A DNA stretch of 22,209 bases from a virus, in IMG/VR virus record IMGVR_UViG_3300020437_001482, positions 1 to 22,209 of that record. One strand, given 5' to 3'. This document shows, one piece after another, positions 1 to 9,600 of this stretch. A program made the position numbers and the translations under genes. The notes under the pieces were generated by a model. It made no database searches. It was not told where the DNA came from and saw only the letters and a list, made by a program, of their open reading frames with translations. Each line of letters starts with the position of its first letter. Within the stretch, counting starts at the first letter, position 1.

Positions 1-120
1 GAGATTGCATTATATAAAAGATTAGGTTATGATTACTATTATCTGGGAGAATCATCAGATTATAAATCAAAATTACAAGGGTATGAAATTTCTAATTTCT
101 TTGACGAATGGCAAAATTAA
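1..120 (+). CDS. 3' end of an unidentified phage gene (partial)
   Basis: Frame 1 is open from the first base of the window and ends at TAA 118-120, giving a 39-residue C-terminal fragment that runs LYKRLGYDYYYLGES and ends FFDEWQN. The tyrosine-rich YYYLG segment followed by YKSKLQGYE recalls the C-terminal part of GNAT-fold aminoacyl transferases such as arginyl-tRNA-protein transferase, and I recall such a gene in some marine T4-like phages. The fragment is too short to prove this. The following gene starts inside it, overlapping by 13 nt in another frame. That arrangement supports a real coding end, since the same overlap style continues through the next two genes. The function should be treated as unknown. 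Confidence 0.6.
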   Translation, partial: EIALYKRLGYDYYYLGESSDYKSKLQGYEISNFFDEWQN

Positions 121-764
121 TCGCTAACCTACCAACAAAAAAGGTATGGGTAAGAAAAGAATACTTAACTGATTTTCAATCAGGTCATGGAGAGTTTGTA
201 GAAGGCATTTGGGTATGTGCGAAGTCAATACAAGGTCGTGCATTCTATTTTGAGACGTATTTACCCGAATATGGAGCGATGTACGATAAATTACCTATAT
301 CCGCTTTTCTCTCGGCACCAAAAACACCTGACCCAGACATGGATTTGGTCAATTTACAGTTCTGGAACTGCATGGACTATGATTTTACGGTCATTGTTAA
401 ACAATTTGTAGCTCCAATGGAGTGGGAATGTCGTACAAGACACTACGGAAACCAAAAAGGACAGTATATTTGCACTTTAGACAACTATCATGGTGATTTT
501 GACCAGATTGATGCATCTACAAGTGAGATGCCTGATGAACATAAGTCATTTAATCTGATTGAATTAAGAAATGGACAGTATTGTCTCTATCCGAACAACA
601 GATGTCGCATCTATGACACCTCAATGACTCCTGATCCAGTCAAAACACCTGATTTTAAGGTGTCAACACGTATTTTTGAGGTTGAGAATGATGTTAACTG
701 GGGTAGATTAGGTGATTGTGATGATTATTTCTGGACTACACCTGATGAAAGACGAGAAGAGTAG
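108..764 (+). CDS. conserved hypothetical protein (218 aa)
   Basis: The 218-residue protein starts MAKLIANLPTKKVWVRKEYL and is rich in aromatic residues. Sections include FYFETYLPEYGAMYDKLPISAF (about residues 46-67), FWNCMDYDF (about 85-93), YICTLDNYHGDF (about 120-131), DEHKSFNLIELRNGQY and, near the end, WGRLGDCDDYFW. I see no signal peptide, membrane segment or known catalytic motif. The text is familiar as a conserved protein of T4-like marine phages, usually annotated only as hypothetical; that is recollection, not a search result. ATG 108 lies within the preceding gene and there is no clear Shine-Dalgarno, so translational coupling is likely. The repeated acidic and aromatic blocks suggest a soluble globular protein. 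The function is unknown. Confidence 0.85.
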   Translation: MAKLIANLPTKKVWVRKEYLTDFQSGHGEFVEGIWVCAKSIQGRAFYFETYLPEYGAMYDKLPISAFLSAPKTPDPDMDLVNLQFWNCMDYDFTVIVKQFVAPMEWECRTRHYGNQKGQYICTLDNYHGDFDQIDASTSEMPDEHKSFNLIELRNGQYCLYPNNRCRIYDTSMTPDPVKTPDFKVSTRIFEVENDVNWGRLGDCDDYFWTTPDERREE

Positions 765-1200
765 ATATATTCTACATTGGATTAGTCAATTATCTAAAAT
801 TCGACCAGAATTAGGTAATTTTGCAATATGTCCTTATGCATCAACTGCAAATTTTGCGATTGTTGATGAAAAATTAAGTCAAATCATGCCAAATGACGAA
901 TTTGACGTTATAATATACGTTGTAGAGGACAATATTAACGCAGATTTCTTGTATGATGCTGTTGATGACTATAATCGCAACTATCCGAACTACAAATTCA
1001 TTGCAGATCACGGAAAAACAAAGACATACATACAAGGAATACAGACAAGTAACGGAAAATACAACTTAGTACTGTGTCAACCACGAAAAGAGTTGACTGA
1101 GGCAAGGAAAAAACTTGCAAAAACCAATTATTACGATTATTGGGACGAAAACTACCTAGAAGAAGTATTAGAGGACGATTATGGAATCATCAGAGACTAA
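745..1200 (+). CDS. conserved hypothetical protein, weakly DUF1415-like (151 aa)
   Basis: I place the start at ATG 745 (MKDEKSRYILHWISQLSKIR), not at the upstream ATG 712. The 11 residues between them (MIVMIISGLHL) come from sequence that encodes the C-terminus of the previous gene and do not fit the rest of the protein. The protein has an N-terminal helix with HWISQLSKIRPELGNFAICPYAS. This resembles the opening W-x(n)-NLCPFA pattern of the DUF1415 family, but only weakly. Later parts include FDVIIYVVEDN (about residues 52-62), TYIQGIQTSNGKYNLVLCQP (about 93-112) and an acidic tail with EVLEDDYGIIRD. Homologues seem common in T4-like marine phages as hypotheticals (recollection). The start overlaps the previous gene by 20 nt, so coupled translation is likely. 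The role is unknown. Confidence 0.82.
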   Translation: MKDEKSRYILHWISQLSKIRPELGNFAICPYASTANFAIVDEKLSQIMPNDEFDVIIYVVEDNINADFLYDAVDDYNRNYPNYKFIADHGKTKTYIQGIQTSNGKYNLVLCQPRKELTEARKKLAKTNYYDYWDENYLEEVLEDDYGIIRD

Positions 1201-1297
1201 AAAAGAGTACACTGAGAAGGAATATTGGGAAGGAAAGGTTCCTGATGAGTTATTCGAGGAATATTTACAGAAGTACGGATATGAATATACTCCATGA
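1181..1297 (+). CDS. small acidic hypothetical protein (38 aa)
   Basis: ATG 1181 opens a 38-codon frame ending in TGA 1295-1297. The protein is MESSETKKEYTEKEYWEGKV and then an acidic, tyrosine-rich tail ending KYGYEYTP. Three points support it as real. It begins 20 nt inside the previous gene, the same overlap length as at the junction before it. It fills the space up to the late promoter exactly. Its composition (many E, K and Y) resembles the acidic end of the neighbouring protein. It has no recognisable domain, membrane segment or signal. A peptide this short could be an adaptor or could simply be poorly conserved; I do not recognise it. Confidence 0.6.
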   Translation: MESSETKKEYTEKEYWEGKVPDELFEEYLQKYGYEYTP

Positions 1298-1302
1298 TAG
1301 GG

Positions 1303-1310
1303 TATAAATA
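1303..1310 (+). promoter_or_regulatory. T4-type late promoter upstream of gp25
   Basis: An exact TATAAATA octamer, the -10-like element of T4 late promoters (read by the phage late sigma factor gp55 with gp33 and the sliding clamp), ends 18 nt before the gp25 start. It lies in the only intergenic gap of the first 16.9 kb. Late promoters need no -35 element, and none is visible. Transcription should begin a few bases downstream, leaving a leader of roughly 10-15 nt, and would cover gp25, gp6 and the giant gene. Confidence 0.8.
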
Positions 1311-1328
1311 AATCTAAAAGCATTAATA

Positions 1329-1730
1329 ATGGCGATTCAACGCAAATCAAGAGCATTTAAGGATATCAGTCTGTCTTTTTCACCACATCCAGTGACAAAA
1401 GACCTTCCTGTGCTTACAAATGAACGTGCAATCGTCAGATCAGTGAGAAATTTAGTGGAGACAATACCAACTGAGAGGTTTTTTAATTCTTTGATTGGTA
1501 CAGACATTCGTGATTCATTGTTTGAGAACTTTACTGCAACCACTCCTACTATAATTGAAGACCAAGTTCGGAATACAATTAGAAATTTTGAGCCAAGAGT
1601 CGGAGAAATAGGTATAGAGGTAGATGCATTGCCAGATAGTAACCGATTAGAGGTTAAAGTGCTATTTGATATTATCGGATTAGAAGTTCCCACTCAATCT
1701 TTTACTTTTATTTTAGAACCAACGAGATAA
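1329..1730 (+). CDS. 25: baseplate wedge subunit gp25 (GPW/gp25 family)
   Basis: The 133-residue protein has almost the same length as T4 gp25 (132). It has the family pattern: an N-terminal segment FKDISLSFSPHPVTKDLPVL, then NERAIVRSVRNLVETIPTER (about residues 31-50), a core with LFENF, the NFEPRVGEI stretch containing the EPR motif typical of gp25/GPW proteins (about 87-95), and beta strands to the end. In T4, gp25 sits in the inner wedge with gp6 and gp53 and provides the handshake fold from which the contractile sheath starts to polymerise. It is the first gene after the upstream late promoter. The start has only a weak purine-rich sequence before it. gp6 follows after 1 nt, so the two are probably translationally coupled. 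Confidence 0.93.
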   Translation: MAIQRKSRAFKDISLSFSPHPVTKDLPVLTNERAIVRSVRNLVETIPTERFFNSLIGTDIRDSLFENFTATTPTIIEDQVRNTIRNFEPRVGEIGIEVDALPDSNRLEVKVLFDIIGLEVPTQSFTFILEPTR

Positions 1731-1731
1731 T

Positions 1732-3678
1732 ATGCCCTTTACTCAATTTACTAATCTAGACTTTGAAGAAATCAAAGTACAAATCAAAGATTTTTTACGA
1801 TCAAACTCAAATTTCACAGATTTTGACTTTGAGGGTTCTAACTTTTCTGTTCTTATTGATACCCTAGCGTATAACACATATATTAATGCCTTTAATGCTA
1901 ATTTACTTGCAAATGAATCATTTTTAGACTCTGCAACCATTCGTGAAAATGTTGTCTCTCTTGCAAGAAATATTGGTTATGTACCACGCTCTAGAACCGC
2001 TGCAACAGCGACTATTCGCATAGCTGATATAAACTTAGGACCAACCTCTAATGCAACTCCTAAGTTCATAGTGATACGTTCTGGACTAATTTGTATTGGT
2101 AATTCAGAGAACACAACATATCGTTTTTCAATACCTGATAATATCACCTCTTCCCGTATTGTTGATATTGGAGGTAATTCTTTTGCCCAATTTGATGGAG
2201 ATATTACAATTTATGAGGGAACATACTTATCAAGAACATATCTAGTTGATACAAGTGTTGATCAAAGGTATATTATTGATAGTCCAAATATTGACAGCTC
2301 AACTTTAAGGGTTTATGTATCAGCATTAAATGATAGTAGTATTGGAAGAAAGTATTCGCAGGTTGATAATATACTTAACTTAAATAAAAACTCAGAAATC
2401 TATCTTGCACAAGAGGTACAAGATGAAAAATATGAAATTTTGTTTGGTGACGGACTTTTTGGTAAAAAACTTGAAAACAATCAAACAATCACTGCAACAT
2501 ACATTGTAACTGATGGTAAAGATGGAAACGGTCCTTCTAATTTCAGTTTCCAAGGTACATTTAATAAAGATGATGGAACATTTTTTGTTCCTTCTGATAA
2601 TGTATCGATAACTACTATTACAAACGCCTCTAATGGTGCTGAAGTTGAGAATGTGTCTTCTATTAAGTATTTTGCACCAAGACTTTACTCAGCACAATAT
2701 AGAGCAGTTACACCAAGAGATTATGAGGCAATAATTGAATCAATTTTTCCTCAAACTGAGTCAGTATCTGTCATAGGTGGAGAAGAATTGACACCACCTC
2801 AATTTGGAAAAGTTCAGATAAGCATAAAACCAAAAAATGGTACTTTTGTATCAGATTTTGACAAACAACAAATTAAAAATAAACTAAAATCTTATGCGGT
2901 AGCAGGTATCAATTCAGAAATTGTTGATCTTAAGATTTTATATGTAGAAGTTGACTCAAACATTTACTATAACCCTTCACAAGTTGCATCAGCTCAAAAT
3001 TTGAGAACTCTAATAATCTCTGGATTGGATGAATATGCACAAAACGTCGAAATCAACAAATTTGGTGGTAGATTTAAATATAGTAAAATTAATCAACTCA
3101 TTGATCGTATTGATGATGGAATTACATCCAATATTACAAAAGTAATTATTCGTAGAGATTTAAATGCTCTAATTAATACTTTTGCTCAGTATGAACTTTG
3201 TTTTGGTAATAGATTCCATATTAATCCTGCAGGTTATAACATAAAGAGCACTGGATTTACAATAGCAGGTACAACAACCACTTCTTACTTTACTGATATT
3301 CCAAATAAAGACGCTGCTGGTAATCTTGACGGTAGTATGAAGGGTACAATTAGTATTGTTACAAAAAATAATAAAGATCAAGAAGTCGTTTTAGTAAAAG
3401 AAGCAGGTGGTGTTGATTATATGAAGGGTGAGGTAGTATTGAATACAATAAACATAACCTCAACACAAGCAGAGAACAACATTATTGAGGTTCAAGCTTT
3501 TCCAGAGTCTTTTGATGTTGTAGGACTCAAGGATTTATTTGTCAGTTTTGACGTTTCTAATAGCTCCATAAATATGGTTAAAGACGTAATTGCATCAGGA
3601 GAAGATGTTTCAGGTGTTGTATTCACAAGAGATTACTATACCTCTAGTTACTCAAATGGAGTTTTAGAGAGGAAATAA
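1732..3678 (+). CDS. 6: baseplate wedge subunit gp6
   Basis: The 648-residue protein (T4 gp6 has 660) has the gp6/baseplate-J-like layout. The N-terminal part aligns by eye with T4 gp6: FEEIKVQIKDFL, then DFDFEGSNFSVLIDTLAYNT (about residues 39-58), then a helix ending NIGYVPRSRTAA. The central AVTPRDYEAIIES and VQISIKPKNGTF blocks (about 325-370) match the T4 region ATDYDTFVSERF...IAAKPKSG. The C-terminus VVFTRDYYTSSYSNGVLERK matches the position of T4 DVIFTRDGSLIVFEND. In T4, gp6 dimers join neighbouring wedges into the inner ring and form the core bundle with gp7, and gp25 and gp53 bind to it. The start lies 1 nt after the gp25 stop, with GAGA just upstream. The giant gp7-position gene follows 3 nt after its stop. 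Confidence 0.92.
   Translation: MPFTQFTNLDFEEIKVQIKDFLRSNSNFTDFDFEGSNFSVLIDTLAYNTYINAFNANLLANESFLDSATIRENVVSLARNIGYVPRSRTAATATIRIADINLGPTSNATPKFIVIRSGLICIGNSENTTYRFSIPDNITSSRIVDIGGNSFAQFDGDITIYEGTYLSRTYLVDTSVDQRYIIDSPNIDSSTLRVYVSALNDSSIGRKYSQVDNILNLNKNSEIYLAQEVQDEKYEILFGDGLFGKKLENNQTITATYIVTDGKDGNGPSNFSFQGTFNKDDGTFFVPSDNVSITTITNASNGAEVENVSSIKYFAPRLYSAQYRAVTPRDYEAIIESIFPQTESVSVIGGEELTPPQFGKVQISIKPKNGTFVSDFDKQQIKNKLKSYAVAGINSEIVDLKILYVEVDSNIYYNPSQVASAQNLRTLIISGLDEYAQNVEINKFGGRFKYSKINQLIDRIDDGITSNITKVIIRRDLNALINTFAQYELCFGNRFHINPAGYNIKSTGFTIAGTTTTSYFTDIPNKDAAGNLDGSMKGTISIVTKNNKDQEVVLVKEAGGVDYMKGEVVLNTINITSTQAENNIIEVQAFPESFDVVGLKDLFVSFDVSNSSINMVKDVIASGEDVSGVVFTRDYYTSSYSNGVLERK
3666..3675 (+). promoter_or_regulatory. 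strong ribosome binding site for the giant gene
   Basis: AGAGAGGAAA, lying within the last codons of gp6, contains GAGG about 10 nt before ATG 3682. It is the clearest Shine-Dalgarno in the window; the other late-gene starts here have weak or no such sequence. It supports ATG 3682 as the start. Confidence 0.65.
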
Positions 3679-3681
3679 TTT

Positions 3682-6600
3682 ATGTCACAAATTGACAGAA
3701 GAATAAAAGTCAATACTATAATCGAAAATCAATTACCAGAGTTTATACTCTCTGATTTTCCTAATGCTGTTGAATTTTTTAAACAATATTATATCTCTCA
3801 AGAATTTCAAGGAGGTCCTAGTGATTTAATTGGTAATTTCGATCAATATCTTAAGGTAGATAATCTTGTTCCAGAGGTTATTGTAGGAACCACAGTTATT
3901 ACATCAGATGTTAATACATCAGATACTACAATTTCAGTTACCAGCACTAAGGGATTTCCAGACGAATATGGTTTATTAAAGATTGGAAATGAAATTATTA
4001 CATATACTGAAATAACACCAACTTCATTTATAGGGTGTGTTCGTGGTTTTAGTGGTATTACAGGATATAATGTTGGAATATCATCTTCTTTGCTTGATGT
4101 AAATAAAGAAACTTTGACATTTGAGGATACTAATGCTCAAGAACATGTATCTGGAAGCACTGTAACTAATCTATCCGTTTTATTTTTACAAGAATTTTAT
4201 AGAAAAATAAAGAAAACTTTTTTACCAGGTTTAGAAGATACTACATTAGCATCTAATTTAGATGTAGGTAACTTTGTTAAGTTTGCACGTTCGTTCTATC
4301 AATCAAAAGGTATTCAAGAATCAATATCAATATTATTTAAAGTTCTATATGGAGTTACATCTACAGTAGTTGATTTAGAAGGAAGATTAATAAAACCATC
4401 GGATGCAGAATTTATTAGAAGGGAGGTTATAGTTGCAGAATTAATTACCCCAAATGGTACACCAAAAAATCTCATTGGTCAAACAATATTTAAATCAAAT
4501 GATCTCAATACTAATGGTTCTGTATCAGAGGTTGAAGTTTTTACAAGGAAAAATAAGACATATTATAAAATTTCATTATTTGTTGGGTTTAGTGACCGTG
4601 ATTTAATAAAAGGTATATTTACAGTTACTCCTAACACAAAATCATTAAATGAGGTCTCAATAGGTGGTTCTATCATAAATGTGGATTCGACAGTTGGATT
4701 TGGTGCTACTGGAACATTAATAAGTGGAAATAATATAATAAATTATACTTCTAAATCTATAAATCAATTTTTTGGTTGCACAGGTGTTGAGAGAATTATT
4801 AACACAGCAGATAATATAAGAAAGAATGAGAGTATTTTTGGTTATGAAAATGGTGAACTGTCAAAGAGAATTGATTTAAGAGTCACAGGAGTAATATCAG
4901 AGCTTGAAATTATAGATGAATTAAATCTAGCAAGAGAAGGTGAAAATGTATATGTTAAAAATATAGGTGAAAAAATACTGAATGATGGATTAACATATAA
5001 AGAAAAATTTGCAAATGTATGGAAATATAATACCAGTAGTAGATTTAGAGTTGAAATAGTTGGATCAACTATTTCATTAAAAACTGATATTGATAAAGCA
5101 TCGTTGAAGATAGGAGATAAATTTCAGGTATTACGAAGAAATGAACAAACAGTAGAAGATGAATTTATTGTAGCGACTATAGATACTCAACTTAATCAAA
5201 TTACAACTACTGGATTATCATTTGCTCCAAATCCAAACGAAGATTATGATATTCGTAGAGTAATGGAGAAAGCGACTAGTTCAGGAGTTAACATAAAAGA
5301 GGGAAACGAACAATTATTCACTGATGTTTTAAATGTTTACACTGATAATAGTATTGATGGATATGTTGCATCCAATTCATTACCAAGTTACGATATCACA
5401 AGTCATCTCACACAGGAGTCAGCGGTAGGTATTGCTAATACCACAATTGATTTTGGATTAGATACTCAAAATCCATTAAATAATCTTTACTACTTTATTA
5501 ATTTTAATACTAATCGTAATATTAAATTTTTGCAAGGTGATGCAGTCATATACAACGTTGTAAAAGATCCTTTTACTGTTACTACTACTCCAGCTGAAGC
5601 AGCACCAGGATTAGTGGATGGACAATTATATTATGTTGATCCACAACCAGAACCTGCTGGTGCAGACATAACAAGAATCGCTTTACATTTTTCAAGAGCA
5701 CAAATCGGAACAGCAAGCACAATCCAAATAGGTGTGGGTGCCTCTGCATTCGATCAACATAGATTTACTCTACAAAGGCATGCAAATAAACAATTATCAT
5801 CAAATCAGATACTAAGAAAGTTTCCATTAAGTCAAAATTTATTTGTATCAACATCTGATGAGCAGACTATAAATGAGGTTGGTATATTAAAAGATGGAGT
5901 AGAAATTATCTCACCAGTATCCCCAGATACTATATTTTATGGACCCTTACAGGATTTATTAGTATCTAATGGTGGAGAAGGATATGATGTTTTTAATCCA
6001 CCTGTAATAGAGATAGAAGCAGGATTAGGTAAAACAGCACTTGCTGAACCAATATTATCAGGTGAAGTTGAAGCAATATTGGTAGATCCACAGGATTTTG
6101 ATATTGAATCTGTTACTAGTATTTCTTTGACAGGTGGTAATGGTAGTGGGTGTCTTCTTGAACCATCACTTGGAGACAGATTCCGTGAAATTAAATTTGA
6201 TAGTCGTGATTTATTTTTTGGTGGTGGAATTGATAAAACTAATGAAACAATAACTTTTACTGAAGCACATAATTTAGAGAATGGTCAAATTGTATATTAT
6301 AGAAATAATGGTAATACATCATTAGGTATAGGTGCTGCTTATGATGCAAATAATATTATTACTGGAACTCTTTCAGATGGTGATCCTTATTTTGTTAAAA
6401 TTGTAAATCCAACAACTGTACAAATATTTAATAATAAGAGTGATGCATTGTCTGGAATTAATACTGTTGGATTATCAACAGACACTGCTGCAGCAGGTAT
6501 TCATTTATTCAGAACTGAATCAAAAAATACTATATTTGGTATAAATGTTATAGATTCAGGCTCTGGTTATCAATATCGAAAATTAAGAGTTAATCCATCA

Positions 6601-9600
6601 GGTATTTCAACATCTTATAATACAATAAATTATGCTAATCATGGTTTTGCACATGGTGATATTATAAATTATTCACCAACTATTGGTGCAGGTACAACTA
6701 CTCCAGTTTCAATACAAGGTTTGACTACCACTTCATCATATTATGTGATGAAAATAGATGACGATACATTTAAGTTAGCGGATGCAGGTATTGGAGCAAC
6801 AGATACAAGTAATTTTGATAGAGGCAAAGTAGTAAGTTTTGGTTCAACTGGAACTGGTTATCAAACATTTACATATCCAGAAATTAAAGTTAATATTGAG
6901 GTTTCATATGGATCGACTGTTACTGGTACATTTAATTTCACTCCTATCATATCTGGAACAATAACAGGTACATATTTGTATGAACAGGGAACTGATTATG
7001 GTTCTACAGTAATAAATCATGTTAATAAACCCTCTGTAAATATACGAACTGGAACGGGTGCAGAATTAAGACCTGTAATCGCTAATGGTAAAGTTGAGGA
7101 CGTTATAGTCGTCAATCAAGGTTCTAATTATGTTTCGCAACCATTAATTAAAGTAAATTCTCTTGATGGATTGGGTAGTGGTGCTGTGGTAAGATCAGTA
7201 ATTGAAAATGGTAAAATTACAGACGCTGTTGTAATAAATTCAGGTATAGGATATAGTACTCTTACAACAGAGGCAGTAGTTGAAGCAAGAGGAAAAAATG
7301 CTAAATTTGAGCCTGTTTTAAGAAGTTTAACTCTTAATGATGAAAACAGATTTGGCAGTCAGCATTTAGTAGGTAGAGATGATAAAGTTACTTTTGGAAT
7401 ACTAGGATATTCACAAGAATTAGCAACTGAATTTGAATCAGAATCTTTTACAGAAAAAGGTAATGGTGAATTTAATGAAGTGATAGGACACTCACCAATT
7501 ATTGGTTGGGCTTATGATGGTAATCCGATTTACGGACCTTTTGGTTACACCAAATCAGATGATATAAACTCTGGTTTTTCTACAATGCGTTCATCATATA
7601 AAAAGGATATATCTAAAGTAGAGAATAGACCATCAGGATTTGATGCAGGATTCTTTAATAACGATTATATATTTGATAATTCAGGTGATTTAGATATTCA
7701 TAATGGTCGTTTCTGTAAAACTCCCGAATTTCCAAATGGAATTTATGCATACTTTGCCACCACTGAGATTAATTCTAATGGTTTCTTAACTGGTTCTTAT
7801 CCATATTTCATAGGTTCTACTTATAGATTACCAATTATAAAAGAAAATTTAGAGTTAACTCACGCTTTTGATTTTAATAATTCTAACTTATCACGAAATA
7901 CATTCCCATATAACTTAGGAGAAGAGGATGCAGAGTATGATTTTATTATTGAATCTAATGAAGAGATAAGACAATCTACTGAAATTTTATCAGTAAGCAA
8001 AGGTGGAGTTGAAGATATACAAATATTAAATGCTGGAACTGGGTACAAAGTTGGTGATGTAACAGATTTTGATAATACAGATACTAATGGAAGTGGTTTC
8101 AGTGCAGAGGTAAGTGAGATATTAGGTATTGGAATATCAAATATTACCACAACTCTCGAAAGATTTGAGAATGTAGTCTTTACATGGAATAGTTCTAAAG
8201 AGATTCAAGGAAGTTGTTTACCATTTTTTGAGTTAAATCCTAATGATTCTTTATCAGTATCAGGATTATCTACAACCATAAGAAATTTAACTGATACTTT
8301 TGTAGTTGGTGTTAAGACTGATACAATAAGTATTGGTAAATCAATGAATTCAGTATCTGCTAATAACAGTGTAATTGAAGATATTTTTGTTAATCAAATA
8401 CCAAATACTGTGTCAGTTGGAGGATCATTAAGAGTAGGTGATGAATTTGTTAAAATATTAAGTGTTTACAATTCACAAAAGGTAATTAGAGTACAGAGAA
8501 ATATTGGTGCTACTGCAGGTGTAGCTCATACTTTTGGTTCTAATGTGGATGTTCTCAACAATAGATTTACAATACCAGTAAGTACAAAACAATTTACATC
8601 AAGATTAAATGATGTTGTATACTTCAATGCACCACAATCTGTTGGTGTTGGTACAAGTGGTGGTGCAACAGATATAACATATTACGTTGGAGAAACAGAA
8701 AAACAAATATCAATATCAAACAGACAAATATATCTCCCAAATCATCCATTTACAACAGGACAAAAAGTTACATTAAACGTTCCACCAGTTGCAAATAAAC
8801 AAATCGATGTTGCCACAGTTGATGACCCTAGTGTTACTGCAGGTAATTTTTCTATACCTTATAGTGGAAATACTATAGATCTGTTTGTTATTAAAAAAAG
8901 TGAAAATTTCATCGGTCTATCTACAGTTGGCATAGGTTCTGATAGTGATGGATTATTCTTTAGATCAAATGCAAGTAATGTTGCTGGAATAAACACACAT
9001 CTATACTACTTTACATCAACTTTTGATCAAGTTACAGGAGATGTTGATAAAGTTACAAGCACAGTATTAACTAATGTATCAGCTGCTGATACAACAACTC
9101 ATGGATTGGAAGAAGGTGATATAGTCGCAATTAATGTAGTACCAAGTTTAGAAGTAGGTATTGGCACTACAGCACCAGTAACAGTCAAATATAATCATCA
9201 ATTTGATAAATTATTAATTAATCCAATATCATTTACAAGTTCTGATGTAGAGGCAAACAGAATAGATATAGCAAATCATGGATTTAAAACTGGAGATAAG
9301 GTATTCCATGATGGTGGTAATGGAACTGGAATAGCAACAGGATTATATTTTGTTAATAGAGTTAATGATAGGTATTTTCAACTTGCAGAAACATTAAAAG
9401 ACTTGAGTGTTGATCCAGTAAGAGTAATATCAATAAATCCAAATACAGGTGGTAATCAAACAATTGCTCCTGTTAACCCTAGAATAACTGTTGTTAAAAA
9501 TTCTAAATTAGCGTTTGGATTAACAGATACCTCATTAGTAGATTTTGACTTTAAGATTTATTATGATAAGAATTTAACAAATGAATATTCAAGTTCACAA

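Noticed and set aside
61-68. TATAAATC as a late promoter
   Set aside because: It has one mismatch to the octamer, sits inside a coding frame and is not close to a gene start in the way the two exact sites are.
712-744. Upstream ATG as the start of the 151-aa gene
   Set aside because: The extra residues MIVMIISGLHL are read from the end of the previous gene. They would extend the overlap to 53 nt, and ATG 745 gives a natural N-terminus.
1337-1693. 118-codon open frame on the - strand across gp25
   Set aside because: It lies opposite the clearly recognisable gp25 gene. The translation has no family pattern and is explained by codon bias of the + strand gene.
6540-6547. TATAAATG (and TATAAATT at about 6663) as internal late promoters
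   Set aside because: These are single-mismatch sites in A+T-rich coding sequence deep inside the giant gene with no downstream start. They are expected by chance.
7860-8150. 96-codon open frame on the - strand inside the giant gene
   Set aside because: It is a shadow frame. The + strand here encodes a recognisable G-x-GY repeat.
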